Origin: Halalkalibacter oceani
GTDB taxonomy: Bacteria; Bacillota; Bacilli; Bacillales; Bacillaceae_D
Assembly: GCF_023715605.1 (NCBI RefSeq)
Contig: NZ_JAMBOL010000014.1
Location: 1 to 64,000, forward strand
Length of the DNA: 64,000 nt
Reading direction: 5' to 3'
Shown: piece after piece, positions 18,048-27,124 of the stretch
Layout of the letters: every line of letters starts with the position of its first letter
Numbering within the stretch: the stretch's first letter is position 1
Position numbers and translations under genes: made by a program
The notes under the pieces: model-generated
The model's database searches: none
What the model was told of the DNA's origin: nothing
The model's input: the letters and a program-made list of their open reading frames with translations, nothing else

Positions 18048-19376
18048 ATGCAAATTACCGTTGTTGGGACTGGGTATGTCGGCTTAGTCACCGGTGTGAC
18101 CTTTGCCGAGGTTGGCCATGAAGTCATTTGTATCGACGTTGACAGTACGAAAATCAAGATGCTGAAACGGGGCGAGGTGCCGTTTTATGAGCCTGGTCTT
18201 CAGCAGCTTCTTGTTCATAATCTCGCAAACGGCCGACTGACGTTTACGACTGATGGCGATGAAGCGTATCGCTTGAGAGATGTGATTTATGTAGCGGTCG
18301 GAACGCCCTCAAAGGCGGATGGCGCAGTGGATGTGAGCTATATGGAGCAGGCCGTAGTTGACGTCGCGAAAGCAATTGAAGAATATACGGTCATTGTTAT
18401 TAAAAGCACTGTACCTGTCGGAACGAATGAACGTGTTCGCGCTATGGTCGCCCAGCATACAAGCTGTCCATTTGATCTTGTCTCCAATCCAGAGTTTTTA
18501 CGGGAAGGCTCGGCGATTTACGATATTTATCATGGGGACCGGATCGTCATTGGCGCAGAACATGAGCGGGCCGCCGAAACGGTGGCGATGCTGCACAAGC
18601 CGTTTGGCACGCCGATTTTTCATACCGACCCGCGCAGTGCCGAGCTGATCAAATATGCGGCGAACGCTTTTTTGGCGACGAAGATCAGCTATATCAATGA
18701 AATTGCGAATCTATGTGAAAGGCTTGGAGCAAATGTCGACGCTGTCGCGCATGGCATCGGCTTGGACCGGCGGATCGGCGCGCAATTTTTACAGGCAGGT
18801 TTGGGCTACGGCGGCTCCTGTTTTCCGAAGGATACAAGAGCGCTTCTTCATATGGCAGAAACCGCTCAGTCTGATTTGCGGGTGCTCGCCGCTGCCAGTA
18901 CCGTAAACGAGCGCCAGCCTTACGTCGTGATCGAGAAATTGAAAAAACGGTTTTCATCATTACGAGGGCTGCGAATCGCCTTATTGGGATTGAGCTTCAA
19001 ACCGAATACAGATGATCTTCGTGAAGCTGTCTCGCTTGTCATTTTGCAGGAATTACAGGCGGCGGGAGCGTCGCTGATCGTGTATGATCCGGTCGTCGAT
19101 CATCCGAAAGGAAACCGTGTTCTCGAACAAGTAATGTTTGCCGGCAGCATCGACGAAGCGCTGTCCGGGGCCGAGGCGAGCATCATCGTCACGGAGTGGG
19201 AGGAAATTAAGGCATTTCCACTTGCCAGGTATAAAGTGTTGATGAAAGAGGCAGTTGTTATCGATGGGCGGAATTGTTATCCTCTGGCGAAGGCGGAAAA
19301 AGCGGGGGTAGAGTATTACTCCATTGGCCGGCCGGCGGTCAATGAGCAGCAGCCGAGCCAGCTGCTGAAGCAATGA
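18048..19376 (+). CDS. ugd: UDP-glucose 6-dehydrogenase
   Basis: Oxidises UDP-glucose to UDP-glucuronate with two NAD+. A 442-aa member of the UDP-glucose/GDP-mannose dehydrogenase family. The N-terminal Rossmann motif is GTGYVGLVTG (7-16). The catalytic cysteine C258 lies in GYGGSCFPKD, with IKYAANAFLA (K202, N206) in the central dimerisation helix, and the C-terminal UDP-binding domain contains GLSFKPNTDDLREA. GGGAGGG precedes the ATG. In Bacillus the homologue TuaD feeds teichuronic acid synthesis; no tua genes are visible here, so the product may instead go to a glucuronic-acid glycolipid or another polymer made with the next gene. Confidence 0.95.
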   Translation: MQITVVGTGYVGLVTGVTFAEVGHEVICIDVDSTKIKMLKRGEVPFYEPGLQQLLVHNLANGRLTFTTDGDEAYRLRDVIYVAVGTPSKADGAVDVSYMEQAVVDVAKAIEEYTVIVIKSTVPVGTNERVRAMVAQHTSCPFDLVSNPEFLREGSAIYDIYHGDRIVIGAEHERAAETVAMLHKPFGTPIFHTDPRSAELIKYAANAFLATKISYINEIANLCERLGANVDAVAHGIGLDRRIGAQFLQAGLGYGGSCFPKDTRALLHMAETAQSDLRVLAAASTVNERQPYVVIEKLKKRFSSLRGLRIALLGLSFKPNTDDLREAVSLVILQELQAAGASLIVYDPVVDHPKGNRVLEQVMFAGSIDEALSGAEASIIVTEWEEIKAFPLARYKVLMKEAVVIDGRNCYPLAKAEKAGVEYYSIGRPAVNEQQPSQLLKQ

Positions 19377-19422
19377 GAGAGAGGCAGGCAGTGGTGCCAC
19401 TATAGATAGGGGGAGTCAAAAG

Positions 19423-20565
19423 ATGAGAATCGCGATTTTTTCTGACACATACGCACCGGAAGTGAACGGGGTCGCCCGTACGCTGAAGCGTTACACCAAT
19501 TATCTTGACACGAAAGGCATTGAATACCGTCTGTTTGTTCCGGAAAGCCGCACACCGGTGCCGAAGGTTCCTCACATCGAGCGGTTTATGAGCATCCCGT
19601 TTTTATTCTATCCGGACTGTCGTCTGGCACTGCCGAATCCACTCTACATCCGGCAAACGCTCGATGAATTCAAGCCGACATTGATTCATGTCGCCACACC
19701 GTTTAATCTAGGACTCTTTGGTCTTCATTATGGCAAAAAGCATCACATTCCGATGGTCGCTTCCTATCATACTCACTTCGATGATTATTTAGCCTATTAT
19801 CATGCCACCTTATTCAAAAAATGGATCTGGAAATATTTGCATTGGTTTCATCACTCGTTTGACCGCGTCTTTGTTCCGTCAGAAAGCACAAAACAAAAGC
19901 TGATCGACCGCGATTTTCACCCTTCGATCGACATTTGGGGCCGGGGGGTGAACCACCAGTTCTTTTCGCCGGCAAAAAAATCGAGCGACGTCAGAAAAAA
20001 GTACCGGATCAAAGAAAAGAACATTCTGCTCTATGTTGGCCGCATCGCCCCGGAAAAAGATGTCCATATCGTGCTGGAGACGTTTCATGCTTTGCCGCCG
20101 CATATGAAAGAGCAAACACATTTGCTGCTAGTCGGCGACGGCCCGCTGTTTCAGACGCTGTCAGCTAAACCCCACCCGCAAATTACATGGACCGGTTTTT
20201 TAGAAGGGGAAGCTTTGTCCGAAGTGTATGCGTCGTCTGATCTTTTTCTTTTCCCATCTCCGACCGAGACGTTTGGCAATGTCGTCCTGGAAGCCCAGGC
20301 TTCCGGTCTTCCAGTTATCGGCGCAAAAGCAGGAGGCGTGCAGCACCTCGTTTCCCATGGAGTGAACGGCTTTTTATGCGAGCCGAAAAGCACAAAGGCC
20401 TTTGCTCACTATACGGCCTTTCTTTTAGAGCAAAAAAGCCTGCGCCGTTCCTTTTCGGAAAAATCGCGTGCATTTGCCTTAACGCTGTCATGGGAAGAAA
20501 TATTCAATGGATTACTTTACAGTTTTTATCAGATTGCGAGTCAGAAGCAGGAGATTTCGGCATAA
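19423..20565 (+). CDS. GT4-family glycosyltransferase
   Basis: A 380-aa retaining glycosyltransferase of the GT-B fold. The N-terminus MRIAIFSDTYAPEVNGVART is typical of lipid-linked GT4 enzymes that act on diacylglycerol or phosphatidylinositol. The C-terminal donor domain has LYVGRIAPEKDV, then FPSPTETFGNVVLEAQASGL with the E(x7)E motif. AGGGGGAG precedes the ATG. Co-orientation with gtaB and ugd suggests it uses UDP-glucose or UDP-glucuronate to make a membrane glycolipid, but the acceptor is not known. A strong terminator follows. Confidence 0.88.
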   Translation: MRIAIFSDTYAPEVNGVARTLKRYTNYLDTKGIEYRLFVPESRTPVPKVPHIERFMSIPFLFYPDCRLALPNPLYIRQTLDEFKPTLIHVATPFNLGLFGLHYGKKHHIPMVASYHTHFDDYLAYYHATLFKKWIWKYLHWFHHSFDRVFVPSESTKQKLIDRDFHPSIDIWGRGVNHQFFSPAKKSSDVRKKYRIKEKNILLYVGRIAPEKDVHIVLETFHALPPHMKEQTHLLLVGDGPLFQTLSAKPHPQITWTGFLEGEALSEVYASSDLFLFPSPTETFGNVVLEAQASGLPVIGAKAGGVQHLVSHGVNGFLCEPKSTKAFAHYTAFLLEQKSLRRSFSEKSRAFALTLSWEEIFNGLLYSFYQIASQKQEISA

Positions 20566-20600
20566 TTGCGATTTGATCAGCCATGATTTAAAACGTTTCA

Positions 20601-20648
20601 GGGAGTGTATTAAAAGGAGTATCATCTCTTTTGATACACTCCCTTTCT
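20601..20648 (+). terminator. Rho-independent terminator of the envelope sugar cluster
   Basis: A perfect 16-bp stem (20601-20616 with 20628-20643, GGGAGTGTATTAAAAG / its complement) is followed by TTTCT. Confidence 0.85.
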
Positions 20649-20825
20649 GATTGAGGGGGGGAGGACAAAAGAGACCGTCCAAATTAGCGGATGGTCCATA
20701 TTGAAGTTGTACAAGCTATGTGAAGGAATGAACGAAATCAGCTTGGGCAGATGAAGCCACTTTTTTACGAGCGTAAAATAGCTTATAATGATTAGTTAGA
20801 GATAGATTGATTCATCTATAGATAA

Positions 20826-20853
20826 TTGTCCTACATGATGATAAGGTTATAAT
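20826..20853 (+). promoter_or_regulatory. Candidate SigA promoter of mqo with structured leader
   Basis: TTGTCC (20826-20831) and TATAAT (20848-20853) with a 16-base spacer. About 95 bases of leader follow, containing an imperfect hairpin (TTGGTGT/ACACCTA core, about 20898-20912) of unknown role. Confidence 0.5.
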
Positions 20854-20957
20854 GGAAACAGACAAGTTTTGTAATAGGTCGCGCCTTGCTTGGTGTGACA
20901 CCTAGGCAGGAGCGTATACATCCTTCCTGCAAATTTTAGAGTATAGGGATGGTAAAA

Positions 20958-22457
20958 ATGAGCAACGGAGAAACAAAAACAGATGTCATCTTAATTGGTG
21001 CTGGTATCATGAGTGCGACGTTAGGGACACTTTTGAAAGAATTAGTACCAGAATGGGAAATTACTGTGTTTGAGAAGCTCGAAAAGGCAGGTGAGGAGAG
21101 CTCCAATGAATGGAATAATGCCGGGACAGGGCATGCGGCACTATGCGAGCTTAATTACACAACGGAAAGGTCGGACGGATCGATTGACATTAGTAAAGCG
21201 ATTAACGTGAATGAGCAGTTTCAGCTTTCGATGCAGTTCTGGTCTTATCTTGTTAACCGTCAGCTAATCCAGCATCCGCAGGACTTTATTATGCCATTGC
21301 CTCATATGAGTATGGTGCAAGGGGAGCAGAATGTGACATTTTTAAAGAAACGGTTTGAAGCGCTCACAGGAAATCCCCTTTTTCAAGGAATGGAATTTTC
21401 TGAGGATCCTGAAAAATTGAAGGAATGGATTCCGCTTATTATGGAGGATCGGGAAACGGACGTGCCGATTGCTGCAACGAAGATCGATTCTGGAACCGAT
21501 GTCAATTTCGGCGCGTTGACGCGGATGCTGTTCGATCATTTAGCAAGTCAGGGCGTCGAAATCCGTTACAAGCACAGTGTAGATGATTTGAATCGTACCG
21601 CGGACGGCTTGTGGGAATTAAATGTACGGAATGTCGAGAGCGGTACAGTCGAGCGTCATACGGCAAAGTTTGTTTTCATCGGCGGCGGGGGAGGAAGTTT
21701 GCATTTGCTGCAAAAGTCCGGTATTCCTGAAGGAAAACATATTGGCGGATTCCCGGTAAGCGGCATTTTCATGGTCTGTCATAATCCGGAAGTGATTGAG
21801 CGGCACCACGCGAAAGTATACGGCAAGGCGAAGGTTGGAGCACCGCCGATGTCGGTTCCGCATCTCGATACCCGCTTTATCGAAGGACAGAAATCGCTGT
21901 TGTTTGGTCCGTTTGCCGGATTCTCACCAAAGTTTTTGAAAACAGGCTCGATGCTTGATTTATTGACTTCTGTAAAACCGAATAACCTTGTTACGATGCT
22001 GGCGGCAGGAGCAAAAAATCTCTCCTTGACTAAATACTTGATCGAACAGGTAATGCTGTCAAAAGAAAAGCGGATGGAAGAGCTACGGGAGTTTATTCCG
22101 AATGCGAAAGACGAGGATTGGGATTTAGTCGTAGCGGGCCAGCGTGTACAGGTGATTAAAGACACGGATGCCGGAAAAGGAACGCTTCAATTTGGAACGG
22201 AAGTGATTACTGGCGCAGATGGTACGATTGCGGCTTTATTAGGGGCGTCCCCGGGAGCGTCAACTGCTGTTCATGTCATGCTTGAGGTGATCAGAAATTG
22301 CTTCCCGCAGCATTTGGCCCAGTGGGAGCCGAAGATTAAAGAAATGATTCCTTCTTATGGGGTGTCGCTCGCGGAAAACCGAGAGCTTCTGCACGACATT
22401 CATACTTCGACAGCGAAGACGCTTGGCTTAAGTGAAAAAGAGCTGGTTCACAGCTAA
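20958..22457 (+). CDS. mqo: Malate:quinone oxidoreductase
   Basis: Membrane-associated FAD enzyme that oxidises malate to oxaloacetate and passes electrons to quinone, a bypass of NAD-malate dehydrogenase. 499 aa, full family length. The FAD-binding motif [13 protein letters not shown] (11-23), the [19 protein letters not shown] segment split over 44-62, and GASPGAST near the C-terminus are diagnostic of Mqo. The ATG at 20958 is preferred because AGGGATGG lies before it and the sequence then begins [10 protein letters not shown] as in homologues; an in-frame ATG at 20949 is the alternative. It is monocistronic with a terminator downstream. Confidence 0.95.
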   Translation: MSNGETKTDVILIGAGIMSATLGTLLKELVPEWEITVFEKLEKAGEESSNEWNNAGTGHAALCELNYTTERSDGSIDISKAINVNEQFQLSMQFWSYLVNRQLIQHPQDFIMPLPHMSMVQGEQNVTFLKKRFEALTGNPLFQGMEFSEDPEKLKEWIPLIMEDRETDVPIAATKIDSGTDVNFGALTRMLFDHLASQGVEIRYKHSVDDLNRTADGLWELNVRNVESGTVERHTAKFVFIGGGGGSLHLLQKSGIPEGKHIGGFPVSGIFMVCHNPEVIERHHAKVYGKAKVGAPPMSVPHLDTRFIEGQKSLLFGPFAGFSPKFLKTGSMLDLLTSVKPNNLVTMLAAGAKNLSLTKYLIEQVMLSKEKRMEELREFIPNAKDEDWDLVVAGQRVQVIKDTDAGKGTLQFGTEVITGADGTIAALLGASPGASTAVHVMLEVIRNCFPQHLAQWEPKIKEMIPSYGVSLAENRELLHDIHTSTAKTLGLSEKELVHS

Positions 22458-22503
22458 AGGAAGGCAGCGGCGTTGTCTTGCTGTGACAAAACTAGTTAGC
22501 AGG

Positions 22504-22548
22504 GGCTGGGAAAAAGGTGAAAAACAACCTTTTACTCAGCCTCTTATT
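22504..22548. terminator. Bidirectional terminator between mqo and a minus-strand gene
   Basis: Stem GGCTGGG(A)AAAAGGT / AACCTTTT(A)CTCAGCC (22504-22541) with a T-rich 3' side and an A-rich 5' side on the opposite strand. It can stop both convergent transcripts. Confidence 0.8.
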
Positions 22549-22737
22549 TTAAAATAAAAAGAACCAACCGAGAACTAACACAATTACGATAACCGGAATG
22601 AGGCCAAGATAAATAATTAATTGATTGCCAATACTGCGTTGGCTGCTATAATTCGAGTCTTCTGTTTTTGTCAATGATAATGTAATGACAAGGGCTGCTA
22701 CGCAAACAATAGCGGCAAAAATAATTAAGATTGTCAT
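22549..22737 (-). CDS. Small two-helix membrane protein, unknown function
   Basis: A 62-aa protein with two hydrophobic helices (about 2-23 and 39-61) joined by a short polar stretch (TKTEDSNYSSQRS). Its ATG has AGGAGAG seven bases upstream, which makes translation likely. I do not recognise a named family with confidence. A short coding fragment precedes it on the same strand. Confidence 0.65.
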   Translation of the reverse strand: MTILIIFAAIVCVAALVITLSLTKTEDSNYSSQRSIGNQLIIYLGLIPVIVIVLVLGWFFLF

Positions 22738-22770
22738 TGTTTCTCTCCTTCAGGGATTGCATGATGATGT

Positions 22771-22860
22771 CTATGTTCTTTTATTAAACCCGATCATGAC
22801 AAAATTGGCACCATCCAATTTGCCATTAATTTTCTCATCCACTTTGTAGCGTTGGGACAA
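22771..22860 (-). pseudogene. Short coding remnant after the MocR gene
   Basis: Directly after the MocR stop a different frame reads SQRYKVDEKINGKLDGANF and ends in MIGFNKRT, then TAG at 22771-22773. It looks protein-like but has no ribosome binding site for its TTG at 22860. Probably the end of a gene whose body has been deleted; family unknown. Confidence 0.3.
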
Positions 22861-22867
22861 GGTGATG

Positions 22868-24310
22868 TTATGTCATCGTTGACTCGATAAGAGCTTCCTT
22901 AAATCGTTTAATCCCCTCACGGATTTGCTGCTCATTTCCTCTCCCATATGTAAAGCGGACAAAGCCCGATTCGGAACCCATTATGCGCCCTGGGGTGAAG
23001 ATGACGCCTTTTTTTATCGCCTCTTCGATCAGCCGATTTTCATTAGATAAGCCGTTAATTTTGCACCATAAATGAATGCCGCCCTGAGGGGTCTCGTATT
23101 CGACCTGCTCGGGTAAGAGCGCTTGTAAGCTTGTGACCATCTCTTGTTTGCGGCGTTCCAGCTTTTGTCTGAGCAAGCTGATATGGTGCGGGAAGTAGGC
23201 AGAGTCAAGAAACTCTTTTGCCACCCACTGCGGAAAAATGCTGTGTCCGAAATCAACCTGCTGCTTAATATCAGCCAGACGCTGGATAACGGGGTGGGGA
23301 CCGATCACCCAGCCGACCCGCAATCCGGAGGCAACGATTTTTGAAAGTGAGCTAATATAGAGCACATTGCCGTTCAAGCCCAATGACTTTAAAGTAGGCT
23401 GATTAAATTCCCCTGCTGACGTAAGGCTGTATGGGTCATCCTCAATGACCGGAATGCCGAACTCGGATGAAATATCTAAAATTTTCTTGCGGCGCTCCAG
23501 GCTAAGCACCGTCCCGGTAGGATTCTGAAAATCGGGATTTAAAAAGATCATGCGAATGCGATGCTTTTTATGCAGCTCAATCAGATCAGCGGGCCGGATC
23601 CCATTGTTATCGGGCTTTACTAAATGGACATGTAATCCGGCTGAGCGGAAAAGCGGTAACGTATAGCAGCAATAGGATGGATCTTCGATTGCTACGGCAT
23701 CGCCTTGTTGGAGCAGCCCCTGGACGATAAGATGGAGGGCCTGCTGCGCTCCGGATGTGATCAGAATCGACGAAGCATCCGTCTGAATATTTCGATATGC
23801 TTGGACATGCTCGGCAATGACGGCCCTTAACCTTTCATTCCCTTGCGGTTCGTCGTAGCCAAGGTTCTCGGTAAAGCGATGGCTGGAAAGGATTGTCTGA
23901 AACTGTTCTGTCGGGAATAAATCACTCGATAATTCTCCGCTCATGAAGTTAATGATGCGATCATCCTTTGATTGCTCTCTCAATCTTTGAACAATCGGGA
24001 AATTAGGTAAAACTGAACCTGCCTCTACATAGTGATTCCAGTTCGGCATCCGTTTATTGAGCAAGCCCCAAATATCACTGCTGACTTTTGTGCCGCTTCC
24101 TTTTTGCCTCGTCACTAGCCCCATCGATTCAAGCTCGGCGTAAGCGGCGACAATCGTACTCCGGTTGACAGCGTATGTTGCTGCTAACGCTCTTTCGGAG
24201 GGCAATGTGCTGGCAGGAGGGAGGTGGCCGGAAGAAATCTCAGCTTCAAAATAGGCTGCAATTTGTTTATATAAAGGTTTTTGATCGTCGCGGTTCGGTT
24301 TCCACTCCAT
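22868..24310 (-). CDS. MocR-type regulator (GntR HTH fused to PLP aminotransferase fold)
   Basis: A 480-aa transcription factor. The N-terminal GntR winged helix (about 11-77) has LPSERALAATYAVNRSTIVA. The C-terminal class I aminotransferase-like domain has NPTG (263-266), EDDPY (290-294) and the PLP-binding lysine K324 in SSLSKIVASGLRVGW. All PLP ligands appear intact. MocR proteins respond to PLP adducts of amino-acid-like effectors and often control vitamin B6, GABA or amino acid genes. Its own target is not obvious: the divergent DNA carries only a 53-aa gene on the same strand and a dehydrogenase beyond. Confidence 0.92.
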   Translation of the reverse strand: MEWKPNRDDQKPLYKQIAAYFEAEISSGHLPPASTLPSERALAATYAVNRSTIVAAYAELESMGLVTRQKGSGTKVSSDIWGLLNKRMPNWNHYVEAGSVLPNFPIVQRLREQSKDDRIINFMSGELSSDLFPTEQFQTILSSHRFTENLGYDEPQGNERLRAVIAEHVQAYRNIQTDASSILITSGAQQALHLIVQGLLQQGDAVAIEDPSYCCYTLPLFRSAGLHVHLVKPDNNGIRPADLIELHKKHRIRMIFLNPDFQNPTGTVLSLERRKKILDISSEFGIPVIEDDPYSLTSAGEFNQPTLKSLGLNGNVLYISSLSKIVASGLRVGWVIGPHPVIQRLADIKQQVDFGHSIFPQWVAKEFLDSAYFPHHISLLRQKLERRKQEMVTSLQALLPEQVEYETPQGGIHLWCKINGLSNENRLIEEAIKKGVIFTPGRIMGSESGFVRFTYGRGNEQQIREGIKRFKEALIESTMT

Positions 24311-24378
24311 GTGTCCCCCTCATTTCTTTTACCCATTTTCGCCTGTCGGGGCGGGGCGTCGGCTTCGCGCGCCGCTTC

Positions 24379-24406
24379 TAAGAAAGGACGCTACGCGTAT
24401 TTCTTA
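24379..24406. repeat. Dispersed hairpin repeat (TAAGAAA family)
   Basis: An inverted repeat beginning TAAGAAAGGACGC and ending in TTTCTTA, preceded by GGCGTCGGCTTCGCGCG. The same two modules occur at 49,863-49,982 within the urease operon, so this is a dispersed element and not only a terminator. Confidence 0.6.
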
Positions 24407-24526
24407 CCGTGTATTGTCACTATAACGAATGATGGACGGGAAGGTCAAGTTTGGATGTTTTGCCCGGGAACGATGGGCTGAAACAATACTAGCTTCAACA
24501 GATCGTGGCGGTTCCGCTCATTGCTT

Positions 24527-24572
24527 AGAGGCCGGACAAAAGGTAATGAAACAACCTTCTGACCAGGCCTCT
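24527..24572 (-). terminator. Terminator-like hairpin after the 53-aa gene
   Basis: AGAGGCC(GG)ACAAAAGGT / AACCTTCTG(ACC)AGGCCTCT forms a long imperfect stem just after the stop of the small minus-strand gene. No strong T-run follows, so efficiency is uncertain. Confidence 0.55.
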
Positions 24573-24583
24573 GACTGTCCTGC

Positions 24584-24745
24584 CTATAATGCCGGGTAAT
24601 AAGGCTCGTAAACAGGGTTGCTGTAATAAGGCGGTCGCACAGCGATCGTTGGCAGATCCCAGCTGTATGTCATATAGTCCATTGTCACCTTTTCTTCCTC
24701 ATTTTGCAAAAGCCTTGTCGCTTCTGGAAAAAATTCAATATTCAA
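24584..24745 (-). CDS. Small 53-aa protein with a Tyr/Pro-rich C-terminus (TTG start)
   Basis: On the minus strand a TTG at 24745 is preceded by GGAGG with a 7-base gap and opens a frame of 53 codons ending in TAG. The product begins [19 protein letters not shown] and ends in [18 protein letters not shown]. The ideal ribosome site, the normal composition and the hairpin behind the stop support a real gene. No function is known to me; the Y/P-rich tail recalls small Bacillus spore or stress proteins. It diverges from the adjacent dehydrogenase. Confidence 0.6.
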   Translation of the reverse strand: MNIEFFPEATRLLQNEEEKVTMDYMTYSWDLPTIAVRPPYYSNPVYEPYYPAL

Positions 24746-24831
24746 ATGTCATTCCTCCCGATTTTTTTATTAGCATTCTTCACATAAGCAAATGCCTAGA
24801 CATAGCATATGTTATCTGGGAGGGAGACGTT

Positions 24832-25824
24832 ATGAAAAATAAAGATGAGCGCAATCAGCCAACGAATGAAGAGCTTGAAAGAATCAGAGTGTATCAGCAA
24901 TGGTTTGAAGAGAACAAGAAGGATGATCCGTATCCTCAATACCCGATTTACGGCAAAATCACAAAAACGGAAGAAGTCCCGATGGCTCAGCCTGAGCAAA
25001 GGCAGCTTCGGCAACCGGGCCTTGAGAGCTTGATGGTTCCAAAGCCGATTATCGAAAACCCGCATTATCTCGGCAGCGGGAAATTAACCGGTAAAACAGC
25101 ACTCATTACCGGGGGAGACAGCGGCATGGGCGCTGCAGCAGCGATTGCCTTCGCGAAGGAAGGCGCCGACGTAGCGATTTCGTACTTAGATGAACACGAA
25201 GATGCGAACCGGACAAAAGACCGGGTCGAAGAGCTTGGCCGAAGATGCTTAGTGCTGCCGGGTGACTTGAGGGAAAAGGAGCAATGTGAACATATCGTAT
25301 ATGAAACGATCAACACATTTGGCCGGTTGGATGTACTATGCAATCATGTCGGCATCCAGTTTCAGCAAAACGACATAACGGAAATTACCGATGAACAGTT
25401 TGATGAAACGTTTAAACTCAATGTATACTCGCACTTTTATACGACGCGGGCGGCGATGCCGTACCTCGAAGCGGGCAGCTCGATCATTGGCACGGCATCT
25501 GTCGTGGCCTACGAAGGGGAGCCGCTGTTAATGGATTATTCCGCGACAAAGGCGGCGATTGTCGGATGGACCCGCGCATTGGCGAGAAATGTTGCCAAAC
25601 GGAAAATCCGCGTCAACGCGGTTGCACCCGGCCGTATCTGGACTCCTCTTATTCCGGCTAGTTTTTCGTCCGATGAAAACGCGCTCCACGGCGGAAATCT
25701 TTTTAATCGGATGGCCCATCCGTTTGAGGTGGCACCGACATTTGTCTATCTGGCTTCGGATGATTCGCGCCATGTCACCGGTCAGGTTCTTCATGTTGAC
25801 GGTGGGGAGTCGACGCAATCCTGA
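24832..25824 (+). CDS. Short-chain dehydrogenase/reductase, YhdF/YdaD-like
   Basis: A 330-aa NAD(P)-dependent oxidoreductase. It has the extended N-terminus (about 1-85, with [16 protein letters not shown]) seen in Bacillus general-stress SDRs, then the Rossmann motif TGGDSGMG (93-100), a NHVG in place of the usual NNAG, and catalytic YSATK. The frame is open upstream to 24589, but the ATG at 24832 has GGGAGGGAG before it and starts the conserved part. Substrate unknown. Homologues in B. subtilis belong to the SigB stress regulon, but I found no SigB promoter here. Confidence 0.88.
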   Translation: MKNKDERNQPTNEELERIRVYQQWFEENKKDDPYPQYPIYGKITKTEEVPMAQPEQRQLRQPGLESLMVPKPIIENPHYLGSGKLTGKTALITGGDSGMGAAAAIAFAKEGADVAISYLDEHEDANRTKDRVEELGRRCLVLPGDLREKEQCEHIVYETINTFGRLDVLCNHVGIQFQQNDITEITDEQFDETFKLNVYSHFYTTRAAMPYLEAGSSIIGTASVVAYEGEPLLMDYSATKAAIVGWTRALARNVAKRKIRVNAVAPGRIWTPLIPASFSSDENALHGGNLFNRMAHPFEVAPTFVYLASDDSRHVTGQVLHVDGGESTQS

Positions 25825-25873
25825 TCGTGAAAAAAGGTGGCACTCCCGTCGATTGGACGTCTATGAAAAGGAG

Positions 25874-25908
25874 GCTGCTGAAAAAGCGAAACACACTTTT
25901 TCAGCAGC
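25874..25908. terminator. Bidirectional terminator between convergent genes
   Basis: A perfect 13-bp stem GCTGCTGAAAAAG / CTTTTTCAGCAGC lies between the SDR (+) and TauE-like (-) genes, with a 9-base loop. Confidence 0.75.
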
Positions 25909-25909
25909 T

Positions 25910-26653
25910 TCATGAAAAGAGGGCTTTATAAAGGAGCAGCAAGCCGCTTATCCCGATTAAGGACAGGACGGAATACTTGAACACGCTGTCGGTGATAGAT
26001 TTTTGGATTTTCATTGCCAGGGCAAGGCCGAGAAATGACGGAATGATCGCCAGAAGAGCGTAGAGGAAAAGCGTGTTTCCTTGATAAAAGCCAAGCGAGC
26101 TAATCGTAATTAGCTGCGTGATATCAATAACGACAAAATAACAGTTAATCAAAAATAAAAACTGATAGCGGCTGACGTTCATCTGCAAAAAATATAAACT
26201 GATCAACGGTCCGCTCGCTCCTGCTGCTCCCTGAAGAGTACCACCGATAAGACCAACGGCGCCATCGACCCATTGCGGCGGCTTCGTAAATTGAGGCAGG
26301 AAGGATGTCAGTGAACTAATGACGAAGAAAATAATGACGACGCCGAGCAGGCCGGTCAAAAGGTTGGAGTCGGTCATGACTAAAATGGTTGAACCGATAA
26401 TCATACCGCCGATTCCCATTAAGGTGAGGACGGCGGCTTTTTTTAATGTGCTCCACTTCTCAAATGTTTTGACGAGCATAAAGCAGTCGGTCGCCACCGT
26501 CGCCGGGACGGTTAAGGCTATCGCTGTCTGTAGGTCGAACATCACCGTTAAAATCGGAGTGGCGACCAGAGGCAGGCCCATTCCACTAATTCCTTTTGAT
26601 ACCCCGGCCAATAGAAAAACAAAAAGAGCGATAAGAATGACGGATAGCTGCAA
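25910..26653 (-). CDS. TauE/SafE-family membrane transporter (sulfite/organosulfur exporter family)
   Basis: A 247-aa polytopic membrane protein with about eight hydrophobic segments in two related halves. The first repeat begins GVSKGISGMGLPLVATPIL, the family hallmark, and the second has LIGGTLQGAAGASGPLISLY. It starts with TTG, preceded by GGAGG at 10 bases. Members export sulfite, sulfoacetate or other small anions; the substrate here is unknown. A truncated TRAP permease gene lies directly upstream on the same strand, so the two may once have formed an anion transport operon. Confidence 0.87.
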   Translation of the reverse strand: MQLSVILIALFVFLLAGVSKGISGMGLPLVATPILTVMFDLQTAIALTVPATVATDCFMLVKTFEKWSTLKKAAVLTLMGIGGMIIGSTILVMTDSNLLTGLLGVVIIFFVISSLTSFLPQFTKPPQWVDGAVGLIGGTLQGAAGASGPLISLYFLQMNVSRYQFLFLINCYFVVIDITQLITISSLGFYQGNTLFLYALLAIIPSFLGLALAMKIQKSITDSVFKYSVLSLIGISGLLLLYKALFS

Positions 26654-26680
26654 CGGATTTAATCCTCCTATTGTCAGGTT

Positions 26681-27014
26681 CTATTTCGCGACCATCTCCG
26701 GGATCCATAGATAGATCTGTGGAAGATAGGTGACGATCAGCAAGGAGATCGCGTACCAAATCCAAAAAGGGGATAAGCTCTTTACAATGTCATGAATCGG
26801 CTTCTTGAAGACACCTTGGCTGACAAATAAGTTTAACCCGAATGGCGGCGTGAACATCCCGATGGCAATATTCATTGTCATAATCAAACCTAAATGGATC
26901 AGGTCAATCCCCAGACTTTGCGCGACGGGCACAAGCAGAGGAGTTAATACTAAAATAGCAGAAGTCGGATCGAAAAACATCCCGACGATGATTAATAGAA
27001 GATTAAATTTTTAG
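26681..27014 (-). pseudogene. dctM: Truncated TRAP transporter large permease (DctM C-terminus)
   Basis: The frame encodes FNLLLIIVGMFFDPTSAILVL in two parts and runs through GLIMTMNIAIGMFTPPFGLNLF to the normal C-terminal end. This is the last ~108 residues of a DctM permease, which normally exceeds 420. The reading frame begins right after a stop (TAA, about 27015) with no start codon, so the first three quarters are deleted. No dctP or dctQ accompanies it. Confidence 0.85.
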
Positions 27015-27124
27015 ACACACAAACCTCATTTTGACAAATTCTATAAAGCGGATGTTTCTAAATTGATAGGTGTATAATGAAGTTGTAAGGAAAAGCATGA
27101 AAAAACGAATGGAGGGATCAGGAA

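Noticed and set aside
20880-20948. Riboswitch in the mqo leader
   Set aside because: Only an imperfect hairpin is seen; it does not match any riboswitch core I can recognise.
24589-24831. N-terminal extension of the SDR to 24589
   Set aside because: No ribosome site at the earlier start, and the opposite strand carries a better-supported 53-aa gene. The ATG at 24832 has a strong site.
27001-27080. TTGACA at 27031 as the -35 of the SDR promoter with TATAAT at 27073
   Set aside because: The spacer would be 36 bases, far too long for one SigA promoter.
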